Assembly (NCBI RefSeq): GCF_028389875.1
Contig: NC_084678.1
Span: 11,686,899 to 11,750,898 of the forward strand
From: Rhea pennata
Taxonomy: Eukaryota; Chordata; Aves; Rheiformes; Rheidae
Direction of reading: 5' to 3'
Length of the DNA: 64,000 bases
Positions 53,000 through 64,000 of the stretch are shown piece by piece. Position numbers and translations under genes: made by a program. The notes below the pieces were generated by a model. That model saw nothing but the letters and a program-made list of their open reading frames with translations, searched no databases and was not told where the DNA came from. Positions within the stretch are counted from its first letter, which is position 1, and the number at the start of each line of letters is the position of its first letter.

Positions 53000-55901
53000 T
53001 GTATACAGAATGCTTCTCTTAATAGTAGTCCCACTATACCAAGTCACATTTGTAAACATGACATAAATCTTTTATAACTGATATGTTATATGCTTCAAAA
53101 AAAATATTCCACATCGCTAGTGATTGTTAAAAAAGCTCAGCAGGCCAAAAGGCTGCTCATAACTGTGGTTTATAATCATCTATAATGTTCTCTAGCCATC
53201 GGCTCATCTTATAAGCTACTCACATCTATTAAATGCATTTATCTATGTACCTACGTTTATATCAGTTCTTATTTAGGATTTGTTCTTTAAAAGCTGTTAC
53301 AAGTTTGAGTGTATCTCAAATTCTGGCTGGAAAAAAAAGAAAGAAAAAAGAGCACAAGAAGATGCTAGATGAAGGCACGCTCTTTTCCAGTGCCTTGTGG
53401 TCTCAGGAAATTTACTGATGCAGTTTTGCTGAAACAAGAATGGATGAGGTAGACATACAAACACAGAGGTCCACTCTTACACCAAAGGCTCTGATGCTGT
53501 ACTACCCCTTAGTGCTGGTTCTGTGGAGCAGGCAGGCATTAGAGACCTTGCCCCCTTTAACTGTTCCTTTGAGAAAGCTCATGGAAGGTTCTTTCCTTAC
53601 GGCCAGCCATATCAGAACCTCTTCAGCAAACTAAACATGTATATTCAAAAGCTACAAGGTACACCCACTTGGATGTATTAGATTACAAACTGGTTGTGTC
53701 ACTCACTCTGAAAGGATGTGTCCCAGGGTAGCAGTACTGAAATGTGGGAACAGTTTCCAGTAACCTCATACAGATGGGGGCTAACAACTATGTTTAGCAA
53801 GTCACATAAGCCTTTTCTGAGTACACTGCAGATTGAATATTGCATTGTAGTGAGTTGTTTGGCCAGTATCCCACTATGCTATTACACAGTGAGAGGTAGA
53901 AAAGAGGGAATCTGGCCTTGACTGTTACTTGTTTTGTCTAAATAAGCTGACAATTTGCTTTATAGAAATATTGGTAAGAAGCAAAGGGCAGGAAATCTGC
54001 ACTTGAGAATCTGAGTCACAGGCTGTAACAAAAGAATGTTATCATTCAATGACGAATTCAATGTTACCATTTACATAGCTTTTAAGCCTGATGGGGAAGA
54101 GGATTTTTGTATTTGTGAAAATAATTTGAAACTGCTGAACACTTATAAACACAAAGTATGCCTCTTGCCTAATTTTTCCTAAATTCCCATGAAGTTAAAT
54201 TATGATCAGTAGAGTGATAAGTCAAATCCAAAAGGAAAGAAAGCTAGATAAGTCTGTGCAGATCTGGGTGCCCAGAGAACCACTGGAATCAGCAGAAACA
54301 GAGTTTCAAGAGGCCTGAAATAGATACTAGAGTCATTTAATCATTCTGCCTCCATATTTGGCCCTGTGCTTTTTGATTTTACAGTATATAGTTTATACCA
54401 TTGTAATAACAACAGACATTCAAAACATTGACTAAACAGTATCATTTTGTATCCCTTTCTGTGACTATCCCTATTCCTCAAGACAAAACACTACACTTCT
54501 GCTGGGCTGGCTGACTTCAATCATTTTAAAAGTTTGATAGCTCTTTTCCAGAGCTATGCGTCACTATATATGCCTCTCTTCAGAGGATTGGGCTGAGCTG
54601 AATGATAAATCAAATAGCCTGCTGAAATCTTATCCAAATGTCAAACTACAACTACACGAATGAATTATTTGCACTTCACTGCAAAGTAAACATCCAGCTG
54701 ACAGTAGAAGATGGCACCTTCCTCACAGATGTCAGGAGCAGAAAAAATGCTGAAAACCATAAAAGGTGACTGGAAGTAAATGTAAAAGCCTGTTTCCCAA
54801 ACAGTGAATTGTATATGGGAACAAGCACCGGATTTAGCAAGTATTGTTGCTTCAAATATAACCCAGGTTAATAATTACTGAAAGGTAAGATCAGAAGGTG
54901 ACTTCTATAAAATAAGTTTTGTATGTCTTTAGTGACAGCATTATTACACATAGAAGGGGCAAAAAGGCCAAGAGCTGTTTGGACATGAGGACTGAGTTAA
55001 CCTCCACATTACAGTGAAACACATTAATGGGTGCCGGGGAGCTGCTTGTGCTGCCACTCATCTGTCCCGAGAACAAATAACCTGCTTCCATTGCGGGGGC
55101 TATCAATCCCACACCCAGCAGGAACCACTGAACGTGATTTTCACTCATACTCATCCAAATGACTACACATCACACCATCCAAATGAAAAAGCATCTCATC
55201 AGAAGATTAGTGGACAGGACTCTTGCGGAGAGCAGAATCAATGCTGCTGACCTATTTTATCAACTAAAATACACATATCTTGAAAGGACTACACTTTCTC
55301 TGTGAGAAAAAGATGAGACTCACTGCTCAACTGTAACAGTCTGCTCACCCACATGCATGACAAGGAAGGCACATGAAATCATCAACAGGTCATATAAATA
55401 TATGCAATTTCAATGCTTACACCTCCGTTTTCATCTTATTTTCAGCTTGTTTTTCCCTAGTAACATCAGGAGGTCACTGGGCAACAAAGAAGCTCTGCTT
55501 AGAAGGTGAAATCCATCTTTGCGCAGAGGCAGCCACAAAAGTCATCCCTTACATCCTCAGAATAGCTTTTAGGGGGATTTAGGTTGAAGCCATAGGCCAC
55601 AGCTCCCCTAGCATGGATATTCAGTGGTCTGCTAGGTGAGGGTCTCACATATCTCTAGGACTCAGAAATGAAACAGGTTCCCACAGCCCCATTCTTCAAA
55701 GATTTGTAGGTAACTAAAGTAAACAATTCCCTAGTCACACTCACAATTTACTACAATCACTTATATGTGATATGTGATAAATCAGACAGATACATGTACT
55801 TTACATATATTTACACTACTTTCCTCATCACCGCCATAAGCCTTCTTTGGGCTTGGGTCAAAGTCACTTAAGAAATGAAGATTTCCCCTTCCAGCAAAAA
55901 G

Positions 55902-55988
55902 CTCTTTCTTTCTTTCTTTCCTTCCTTCCTTTCTCTCTTTTTCTCTCTTTTTCCCCTTCCTTCTCTTTCTTTTCCTTTTTCCTTTTTA
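55902..55988 (+). repeat. Polypyrimidine tract (CTTT/CCTT)n
   Basis: About 87 bases of almost pure C and T with CTTT, CTTC and CTCTTTTT sub-repeats. It produces a spurious Phe/Ser/Leu-rich frame at 55,847-56,233 that resembles a membrane protein but is low complexity. Confidence 0.92.
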
Positions 55989-58700
55989 TTCTTACCGTTT
56001 CCTGTTCATCCAAGTACATTCCTGTTCAGTCAGCTCTATGGATAGATCTCCCCATTTGCTACTATAGCATGCCAGTGTCTTCCTCTACTTCCTCATTTTT
56101 CTCTGACATACCCAAAGTCTTGCAAGGTGCTATATTAACATCTCAGTTCTTCGTTTTCTTGTTTGGAAACTTATCTCACTCCAAATCCCTTTCTCATAGA
56201 CAAACTTACCTGGACTGGCTTCCTTTGGCTTAAGCTATCCTAGTACTGCAGAGTTCTCCCCTTTGAATAGAGAATATCAACTTTTAATGATTTTCTACTG
56301 TTTTTGCTTTAGAAGGAAGATGACCCATCCCTGAAAGTTAACCATATGCACAGAGGAATTCATGACATAGAAATTTTGTACATTTATAAACTTTACACAG
56401 ATTCCTCAAATAATGCACATGCGCTGTTATACACTGAACAGATATAAATTTTAATTTCAAAGAGCTAATAAAAGCTTTACTAATATTTAAATTTCTGTTC
56501 TTCCTAGCAACTACCCATATTATCGCATCTCCATAATCTCAGCATCTTTGGAACATAATGTGAAAAAGTATTAAAGAATTGGGTCACTTAAAACTACTTC
56601 ACATGCCATGCCCTTAGTTTATTATAATATATATAAAAAAATCTTAGTTTCTTTCCTGAATGAGATTCATGATCAGGTCTCAACTTTTCTCATTATATTT
56701 ATGGTACAGAGCAGTTCTACATTTGTAATAATATTAAATGATACAGCTTCCATCATGCATAAGCAATTGCCTCTCACTCTTATACAGGAACTAATTCTCA
56801 GATGCCCATTAGAGGGCATTATATTTTGGAACTATCACACTCACAATCTCTGAATTATTCGTAGATGAAAAGATTTGTAAAATGTATAATGAATTTGCTC
56901 TTGTGCAATGTATAAAACTTAAAAAACTTCTAAGATTTCATCATCCTCAAAATATCACTGTAGTCTGACAGAGACATTATTAAAACTAAGCTGTTAGTGG
57001 ATTACTAATTATGTTTATTTTTATAAATGAACTTAACTTCTAAATGAGCTCACTGCAGTCTCATAAGAGCATGAATAGGATTGCTTAGCTACATTGTTGG
57101 CAGACAACAGATTGAAATGAAAAGGAACATGTATTTCTAGTTACAGTAATTGCAGGTCATAGAATACTTTAGTTCAGTTATTGCTCCTGTGGCACTTTAA
57201 TGGCAACAATGATTTTGACTTTAAAAAGTCAAATTATGTGAGGAAAAGTGTTATGTGTTTTAATACAGATATCTTGCTTATACATCCCTATGTTACTTCA
57301 TAATAAATTTTCTCATAAAAAGCATGACAAACATTTTGAGACAAATCATGAGAATAGTCTTTATGGAGAAAGCCTTGCCTCACTGAAATCCAAATGCATT
57401 TACTGGTGACACTGTATTTGGCAGTCTCTTAATTCCTGCCTTTACTCCTACTGATGATAAACAATAATGATGCAATAGTAACAGGAATAATACAAAACCA
57501 GAGCAATACTCTCTGGCTGCTGGAAAATTACAACAGGAAAATTGCAGTAAATCTACATAGCAACGAGCTGAGAGAACAAGCAGTTGTGCAGACATTAGAT
57601 GAGGTCAGAAGATCAAATGTATGGTACATCTACCAAGTACATTTTAAAATAATGCATTCCTATGCCATCTTGATTTGAAGTCCACATCTTGGCACACTGT
57701 GGACTTGTTCAGAACCACCAAACAGAATTTGGAGAGCCTTAAATATTTTAGCATGTAGCAATTTTGTAACAACTATTTTTTCAGTTTATTTTATATTTAG
57801 TATAAATCAAACATTTTGATATACAGATACTTACAGAAAAAATGAACGATAAAGAAGCACCTTTATATAATAATGCATCTGCTTGAAAAATTGACATATT
57901 ATAAAGGCTGATATTCTAATTATCAAAGAGCAGTAAAACAATTTAAATTAATTTTAAAAAGTGAGAATTACCATGGTCTTCATTACCTGATCTTCATTAA
58001 AGCCAATAGCAGTAACCTTATTTACATGAAAGATAAACATGTCGTACGAGTGTAAGAGAGAAATCCAGTAACCAAAAAGTGGATTTCTTCACATTCAATT
58101 GCTATTGTACGTACTGTGATGGATTGACATTATTGTCAAGTCCTCTCACAGTATCTATCACCTTAATAGCTAATAAATACAATTTCAAGGTAACCCTTCA
58201 TTAGACCAAAGGCACTGAGAAGGCTGAAAAGGTCCTGTTCTCCCACTGGCCCCACAAATTTCAGGTGAGTTCTGGGGCTCACCAGCCTTCTCTTGAGCTT
58301 CTTATCTGCCAAGATGCCTTTTAGTTGCACCACCAGGATTATCTGTATTTCCAGTTTAACAGGTTAGATCTTATCTATCCTAGGAATGCCTGATGCTTTC
58401 AGGAAGGTGATAACAACTTGGTGGAACCTGCAAATAGGAGATGGCTATAAATCTTCCTAGGGCAGGTGAAAAGAGGTTAATATAGTGAGAGGCAAGGAGT
58501 AAATGGTTGGTGTACATATTATAGAGGGACTTTCGCATCCAGGATAAGACAAATGTGTGTCTGTGCAGAGGCATATTTTGGGCTGTCTTTGAACATTTTA
58601 TCTCCTCCCCTTTGTCTTAGTCAGTTATAGTGACCAGGATGGAGCTAATGTCTTTTTTTTCTCTCTCTCTCTGCACTTTTATGCCACATTAACTAACCTA

Positions 58701-58756
58701 TTGCCCAGGATTTCCCTGGGCAATTCCCTGTCCTATTCTCCACTTGCCCAGGATTT
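58701..58756 (+). repeat. Short direct repeat TTGCCCAGGATTT, two copies
   Basis: Identical 13-base copies at 58,701-58,713 and 58,744-58,756. The first also forms a small hairpin (GCCCAGG with CCTGGGC). Confidence 0.8.
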
Positions 58757-59569
58757 CTAGATGGCCAGTAGCATAACACATGTACCACAGGAGAGTAGCT
58801 CTGTGCTCTCTACAATGCAATTGCTCTAATGGGTCTGCAAGACAAGCATAGGGAACTGTCCACTGTACATGTGCGGATCGCCTCTACATCACATGCAGTC
58901 AATGCATTGTCAGAATGTGCTAGACTTACTCCACCTGCATTTTGTTGCGTCTGCCCACATATTTCTTTCAGGAAAATCTCAGAGAGAAACGTGGGTCCCA
59001 ACACTTCCTTCATATCAAACACTTGCAGCTATGATTCCAACTGATACTTTGCAGAGTTGCTAGAACTGATCTGGCATTAAAGAAACAGAAAGTTATTAAA
59101 CCAAAAGCTCAGTCGTGATCCACACTAGCAGAACTCAACTGACATCTCCTTTACTGAGTGAGACCAGAATTAGCCCATGTGATTTTTTATAATTCAGTCC
59201 AGCACTGGTGTGCTATGATCGGGTCATTGCCATGTTAATATTGTCTACTCAGATGGTAAGTGCTACTGTAAAAACAAGCATAGAAAACACATTAACAAAT
59301 TGCTTGGGAACACTAACAGAAGAATGTAACAAATACATGAAATTATGTTCTGGGAAACTGTTCCTCAAAAAAACATTTGGAGAGACTAGATTTATGAGGC
59401 AAGACTTAAAGAAAGCATAAACCCTTAGCACTCGGAGTGCTGTTCTCCCAGAACAGACTCTTATTTTAATGCATGCAAAGCTTGTTACTCTCTTCCTGCA
59501 AGACACTCCTCGAAACAAACCCATCTGTTCTGCGGGGCATCCTACTTGACACGAACGCCGTTTCGGCAT

Positions 59570-59576
59570 TGACTCA
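59570..59576. promoter_or_regulatory. AP-1 / NF-E2-type site at the edge of the CpG island
   Basis: A perfect TGACTCA heptamer about 920 bases upstream of the FAM210B start codon. NF-E2 or AP-1 binding would fit the reported erythroid expression of FAM210B, but one heptamer is weak evidence. Confidence 0.25.
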
Positions 59577-60247
59577 CTCAGCGCTGTCCTGTGCGATCGC
59601 AGCACAGGCTCCCGGCGGCGAGCTCCTCCGCAGGGGAGGCCTCCCATTTATCGGGCACAGTTCTCCTGTTGTACTGAGCCCTGCGCGCCGAATTCACTGC
59701 AAAAACAACAGCGTGCTTGAAAAGGACGGGCCTACTCATCCGGAAAAGAGAAGTCTTTCACAGCCAGAGCTTAACGTTTAGATGCACTGAAAATTTCTGC
59801 ACAGTAACGGCGTTATGCAGCACCTGCCCTCGCCTGGCGGAGCCCAGCCTTGCCCGACTCGGCCGGGCGCCACCGTTCCGGGTACCGAAGGCCTCGGCGC
59901 GGTGCGGGGCAGCGGCTAACCCGCGGGTATTACCCCGCGCCCCGCAGCCTGAGCGCCGGTCCGCCGAGACCGTGCCGGAGGCCTGCGAGCCGCCGCCGCC
60001 GCGCTCTGGTCCTGGAAGTCACCCTGCTCCCCACAAAACCCCGCCGGCTCCAAGAGAGCCCCGGGCACAAAGGGCTGCCGCCACGCCGTGCTCCCGCCGT
60101 GGGGTTCGCGTTGTGGCTTCGACACAGAACAACCCAGAACTACACAGGACCGCCCTCGGGGCCAGGGCCAGGGCTGGCGCCAGAGCAAGAGCCGGGGCCG
60201 GGGCCGGGGCGGCGCCTCCCCTCAGGGCCAAGGCAGCAGCTCCCCTC

Positions 60248-60331
60248 AGGGCCAGGGCCAGGGCCAGGGCCAGGGCCAGGGCCAGGGCCAGGGCCAGGGC
60301 CAGGGCCAGGGCCAGGGCCAGGGCCAGGGCC
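60248..60331 (+). repeat. Hexanucleotide array (AGGGCC)14 in the FAM210B promoter
   Basis: Fourteen perfect tandem copies of AGGGCC, 161 bases upstream of the start codon. Partial copies occur near 60,158-60,172. The motif CTCCCCTCAGGGCC appears on both sides of the array. Because the unit is six bases and lacks stops, every frame is open through it as a dipeptide repeat (Gly-Gln, Ala-Arg, Pro-Gly), which explains the long spurious frames here. Confidence 0.97.
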
Positions 60332-60491
60332 GCGGCGCCTCCCCTCCCTCCCCTCAGGGCCCTCCTTAAAGGGCCGGCGCCCCCGCAGCGGCGCCCTGCC
60401 CGCTGCGCCTTTAAGGGGGCGGGCGCCGCCGCTGCGGGGCGCAGGCGGGGCCGGTGCTAGGCCGCCGCGCCCTGCCCGCCGCGCCGCTGCT

Positions 60492-60668
60492 ATGCTGCGG
60501 CTGGTGCGCCCGGGCCCCGGCCCGCCGCGCCTCGCGGCTCTCGCCGCCCTGTCGCCGCCGCCGCCGCCGCCGCCGCCGCGGGGCTGCGCCTCGGCCCGCC
60601 CGCGTCTCGGCCCCCTGCCGCCGCCGCCGCTCGTAGCGCTGCGGTGCGCGGCCGGCAGCGCCGCCAAG
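60492..60668 (+). CDS. FAM210B: FAM210B coding exon 1 (59 codons, N-terminal targeting region)
   Basis: First coding exon of FAM210B, a small DUF1279-family mitochondrial membrane protein. It is reported in mammals to be induced in erythroid cells and to support mitochondrial iron supply for heme synthesis. The ATG at 60,492 has G at -3 and sits in a CpG island. The 59 residues are rich in Arg, Ala, Leu and Pro and almost free of acidic residues, as expected of a mitochondrial presequence. Residues 22-29 are eight prolines encoded by a CCG run. The exon ends AAG|GTAGGT, so intron 1 falls between codons (phase 0), matching exon 2, which starts in frame with GAT. A second GTGAGC donor lies 4 bases downstream but would shift the frame. 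This N-terminal region is poorly conserved in the family, so the start rests on position, composition and frame continuity. Confidence 0.8.
60553..60581 (+). repeat. CCG trinucleotide run inside FAM210B exon 1
   Basis: Eight in-frame CCG codons (60,555-60,578) followed by CGG encode the octaproline at residues 22-29 of the presequence. Likely to vary in length between individuals or species. Confidence 0.9.
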
Positions 60669-63313
60669 GTAGGTGAGCGGGGTGGAGGGGGGGCCCGGCC
60701 CGAGCCGCCGCCGCCGGCCGGGAGCGCTGCCCGCGGTTAGCGCCCAGCCCTGTCCCGGCCTGTGCCGTCCGCCCGCCGCGGCGGCGGGAGAGGCGCGAGC
60801 GAGGGGCTGGCACGGCGCCCGGAGCTGCTGGGCCGGGCGCTGGCGGCGCGGGCCGGGCCCCGGCCGCGGCCCTCGCCTCGGCCCCGGCGGCCGGCGCGAG
60901 CGCTGCGCGTGCAGCTCCGCCGCGGGCTCGCTCCTGTGCCTTAATTCTCGGGCTGAGTTTTAGAGCCCTGTTGCACAGCATAAAAATTGCAGTTTTAGAT
61001 TTGTTTTCGTGGCTTAGTTTTTCCTAATGATGAAACGTTTCTTTTTCTGAATGATAGGAATAAAGGTGGTTTCCCAGAAGAGCTATTGCAGCAGAGTTTT
61101 TCTGAAAACAGCGTGGCTTGCTTTATTGCTTTCTTTACATTATTTGTGACGTGACCACGCTGAACAGTCAGTTATTTGCCGAAGTGGTGCTTGTTCAACA
61201 TCTTGCTTCAATATCCTGTCAGACATTCCCGGCATAAGAGCCGGAGAGCGTGAGTGAATTGAAAGCTACTTGGGCGGTGGAAACAAGCTATTTTCCAGTC
61301 CTTACACCCTGCAAACCGCCGGTCGTACAGCGACCCCGGCGTGCCTCTGAGGCTCGGGTATGGCTGCAGGGTGTCAGCAGCTCTTTGAAGAAGCTCCTCA
61401 TATTTGGCTTCTTAAATAGATTGTGATCACCTTTGGATGAAAAAGTCACTATAAACTATTAAACTTCAAACTAGCACTCAAACCTCACTTGATTTTCGAG
61501 AAAACTGTACTGTTGAATAAACAGATACTGTTGACTAAGCGTGTGGGAACAGCGCTGACTGAGTTGCTAGGACTGCTTTTTGCAGAAGACATTGTGAGAA
61601 GATTCTGTTCAGTTTATGCAGCTGGGTCTGTTCAATAGCTTGGTCAGTTAAAGTTTGTAGAATGCAGAAACACCTATTTTAACTGCCATTCTTTTCTTCC
61701 TTCTTTATAATAAAACTGAAGAGTGAGAATGAGCTCTATAGTACATGGTGACTTGAAGTAATCCAGCTAATTATGAATCCTTTCTTTTGTGTAAGAACTT
61801 TGCTTTAAAATGTATTTTAATAATTTCTTTATTTACCTTCTAGTCTTAACACTGATTTAAGCAATAAAGGAATTTTTTTTTTCTACTGAACATTTTTATT
61901 TTTAATCAAGTTTCAGTTTCTGTCCAAATGTTGCACAGTACAAATCATGAGACCCTAACCATCATCTAGCATCCTTATAATGTTTAACCACTTTTTAAAT
62001 GCAAATCAGAATAAATATAGGTTAAGCTACACAGTTTTATAAATACTAAGAAAATACTGATGCATAAAAATGTAAGAAGTACAAACTAATCCAAATTACA
62101 GCTAAAGGAGTAGCAGCCAACTTCTTTTTCTGAAATGGTTTAAAAATCACTGACTGAACACATCTATTCTACTACAACCATCATCAGAAGAGTCTAACTT
62201 ACATTCTGACTGATAAGTCCAAGGATGAATCAGAAGTGTTTTTCTTCTGTAGATCAGTTTCAAGACAGAAGTTGGCAGGACAACGTGGCGCCAGGCACTC
62301 TGTAGCTGTACCTGCCCTGTGGGCAACAGTGTCCTTTAGTCCAGCTGCTGCGTTGTCACGGCTGTTACTGAGGTCAGCTGAAAAGAAGGAAAACTTCTAA
62401 TCTTTCTTAATGACTTTTCACTAATTGGTGAAAGATCTGTGTGGAAGCTTTCTCTTTTTCCAGCTAGTGTTTCTTCTATGGCAAGTCCAAGAATGTATCT
62501 AAGGGCTGTGTTAGTACTGTGGGTGTATATGTCCTTGTTTGTCTGCGTTGCAATATCACATTGCTTTGGGTGTATATTAATATAAAATTCTGCACTTTAA
62601 ATTTATGCAGATGAAGTGTCAGTAAAGGTGGCTATGACGGGTTTTTTTAGGTGAGACCAGGTTGTTTAAACCAGCGTTGGCATGTCTGTGTAGCCGCAGT
62701 CTACACTGTGGCGATGGTATTGCTTGTTGCTGTCAACAGTAGCAGTTCCCTGGTTCTTCCTGTTCCCAGCTGATCTCCAGTTTGTGATTTGTAGGAACGT
62801 AAGTGTAGGATTTCTTCTGTCAGCAAGTTATTAGTAAGTGCACTTTTATGGGATATCACATAAACTTCCAGTGCCATCAATTCCTTAGCCCTGTGACAAG
62901 AACTCACATTTTAAGAATACACTGTATAAAGCTGAGCAAGTGCAAGTGAAAATCCCTTTGGCATCTCTATTCCGTGTTTCAAGCAACTGTGTCGGTGTGC
63001 TATGGCACCCATTTAGGTCAGACACAGGAATGTGACCGTAGTAACATTGAAACTTGCATTGTATAAGGACTTGCACAAAGCTCAGTGCATCTTTCCAATG
63101 TGATTAGGTGGGAAAAGGGAGTTTGCATGGGCTTTGCCACAGGGAAAATGCTATTCTGATGTGAAAAAAACCAAAAGTATATTATTGTCTTTCCCATAGC
63201 ATTCCAAACTGCACAGGAGCTGCTTTTTTCATTCTTCTGAACTGGTTCAACTGAATGGAATATGATACTATGCTCAATGCTAATAAATACTTTAAATTGT
63301 TCTTTTTTTTTAG
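60669..63313 (+). other. FAM210B: FAM210B intron 1
   Basis: A 2,645-base phase-0 intron with GT-AG ends. Its first 290 bases are still CpG island; the rest is ordinary AT-rich DNA. I see no transposon or RNA gene in it. Open frames of 60-110 codons inside it, mostly on the minus strand, have no recognisable domain. Confidence 0.85.
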
Positions 63314-63486
63314 GATGCAGGTGGACCCCCTGAGAAGGCAGCCACAAATCCCAGTGGTGAAAACAAGAAACCCAACAAATCCCAACAGCTCAAACAAGTT
63401 TTCAAAGAATATGGCGCTGTAGGGGTTTCATTCCATGTTGGAATTTCATTGATATCTCTAGGAATCTTCTACCTGGCTGTGTCAAG
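63314..63486 (+). CDS. FAM210B: FAM210B coding exon 2 (start of DUF1279 domain), gene runs off the window
   Basis: The acceptor is a T-rich tract ending TTTTAG at 63,313. The exon then reads in frame for 57 codons plus two bases and ends before the donor GTGCGG at 63,487. It contains a polar linker (residues 60-81) and then the FAM210B core, beginning KSQQLKQVFKEYGAVGVSF near residue 81. The following segment (about 95-115, Gly/Ile/Leu/Ser-rich) is the first membrane helix of the DUF1279 domain. I recall a near-identical stretch in human FAM210B, which separates it from FAM210A. The rest of the domain, including the second hydrophobic segment and C-terminus, is not in the remaining 514 bases. 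This exon alone identifies the gene; the product is 3'-partial because of the window edge, not damage. Confidence 0.93.
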
Positions 63487-64000
63487 GTGCGGTTTGTACA
63501 GTTGTCTGTAGCCTCTAGATGACAGTTTAGCCCAGAAAAGTCTTACCATTGTGCACACTTCTGGAAGGAGACATGGCCTGTTTGATCTATAAACAGAAAT
63601 CTTTTGAATTCTGAGTGTAGAGCTGTTGATAAGTAGAAACCAATTTAATCTCAAATCAGGCATGAGTAAAGATGGATGCATTTTGTCCTTCCACATAGCT
63701 TCATGGCCCATGGGTGGGCTGGGGAAGAACAGAATAGAGACTGCACCAAAGAACTAGCCAGACGAGAGAATTTAAGTCTTGTTCTGTGGAAATACCTTTT
63801 GTTATCAAACTGCAGTATGGCCTGTAGAGATAGAGCTATATGAGAGTGCTGGAGCTTACAGATGAACTTATCTTTCTGAATGTGAACTCAGTTCGAACTG
63901 CAGAAGCAACAGATGCTAAAACAAAGGTTTGAGTTAAAAAGGAAAATACCGGATAACCTTACAGGAGACAAGTGGGAAATCATTTATGTGGCTTCTGGTG
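63487..64000 (+). other. FAM210B: FAM210B intron 2, 5' part
   Basis: Begins with the donor GTGCGG. The two bases AG carried over from exon 2 imply a phase-2 intron. No sequence matching the next part of the DUF1279 domain appears before the window ends. Confidence 0.75.

Larger units (their letters stand above)
19923..59529. other. Intergenic spacer between MC3R and FAM210B
   Basis: About 39.6 kb that includes the MC3R 3' UTR at its left end. Contents are simple repeats, A/T tracts, one CR1 end, MIR-like relics and short duplications. Frames of 60-144 codons (for example 32,636-33,070 and 23,452-23,733 minus) lack recognisable domains. No tRNA, rRNA or retroviral gene was seen. Confidence 0.7.
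59530..60960. promoter_or_regulatory. CpG island and promoter of FAM210B
   Basis: An abrupt rise in G+C and CpG against the AT-rich surroundings spans the 960 bases before the FAM210B ATG, exon 1 and the start of intron 1. There is no TATA box at a sensible distance. Sp1-type GC boxes lie at 60,415-60,424 (GGGGGCGGGC) and about 60,444-60,450. An AP-1/NF-E2-type TGACTCA is at 59,570-59,576. This is the usual form of a broad housekeeping promoter. Several long open frames on both strands here are products of high G+C and repeats, not genes. Confidence 0.85.

Noticed and set aside
55847..56233. 128-codon Phe/Ser-rich frame resembling a membrane protein
   Set aside because: Encoded by a polypyrimidine tract; low complexity.
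57159..57180. GTCATAGAATACTTTAG as a reverse CR1 end
   Set aside because: Only a few bases resemble the CR1 terminus and no further CR1 sequence adjoins.
59717..60740. Overlapping plus-strand frames of 247 and 296 codons over the CpG island
   Set aside because: Length comes from stop-poor GC-rich DNA and the six-base array. Only the last part of one frame (from 60,492) is real coding sequence, as FAM210B exon 1.
60140..60981. Minus-strand frames of 175 and 163 codons
   Set aside because: Antisense Pro/Gly/Ala/Arg-rich shadows of the same GC-rich region with no domain.
1..64000. Bacterial-type systems, CRISPR arrays, intact endogenous retrovirus
   Set aside because: The DNA is vertebrate with introns, a CpG island and CR1. 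No regularly spaced repeats, LTR pairs or viral reading frames were seen.

Overview
The window looks like bird nuclear DNA. Two things point there: a CR1 LINE 3' end with the typical avian terminus near 52 kb, and a single-exon melanocortin receptor of 325 codons followed on the same strand by FAM210B. MC3R and FAM210B are also neighbours, in this order and orientation, on human 20q13.2, so this is probably the bird counterpart of that block (chromosome 20 in chicken). The species cannot be named from sequence alone.

Layout: 1-18.5 kb is AT-rich gene-poor DNA with homopolymer tracts, two small GC/CpG-rich islets (about 4.06-4.43 kb and 6.13-6.48 kb), a possible retrocopy tail at 9.9 kb and a weak MIR-like relic at 8.6 kb. 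MC3R lies at 18,945-19,922 (+), complete in one exon. From 19.9 to 59.5 kb is another gene-poor spacer of about 40 kb. It holds microsatellites, A/T tracts, MIR-like relics (23.3 and 24.2 kb), one CR1 fragment (52.0 kb), a diverged tandem duplication (52.8-53.0 kb) and a polypyrimidine tract (55.9 kb). A strong CpG island covers about 59.53-60.96 kb and carries the FAM210B promoter, a perfect 14-unit hexamer array and exon 1. Exon 2 is at 63,314-63,486. The remaining exon(s) lie beyond the window, so FAM210B is 3'-partial.

The two genes are not known to act in one pathway: MC3R is a cell-surface receptor for melanocortin peptides and FAM210B is a mitochondrial membrane protein. Their linkage is conserved synteny, not an operon. 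Other long open frames, including 90-300-codon frames over the CpG island, look like chance frames in low-complexity or GC-rich DNA. I found no rRNA, tRNA, CRISPR array, intact transposon or retroviral gene, and no clear sign of a new multi-gene system. The more interesting items are regulatory and repeat features.
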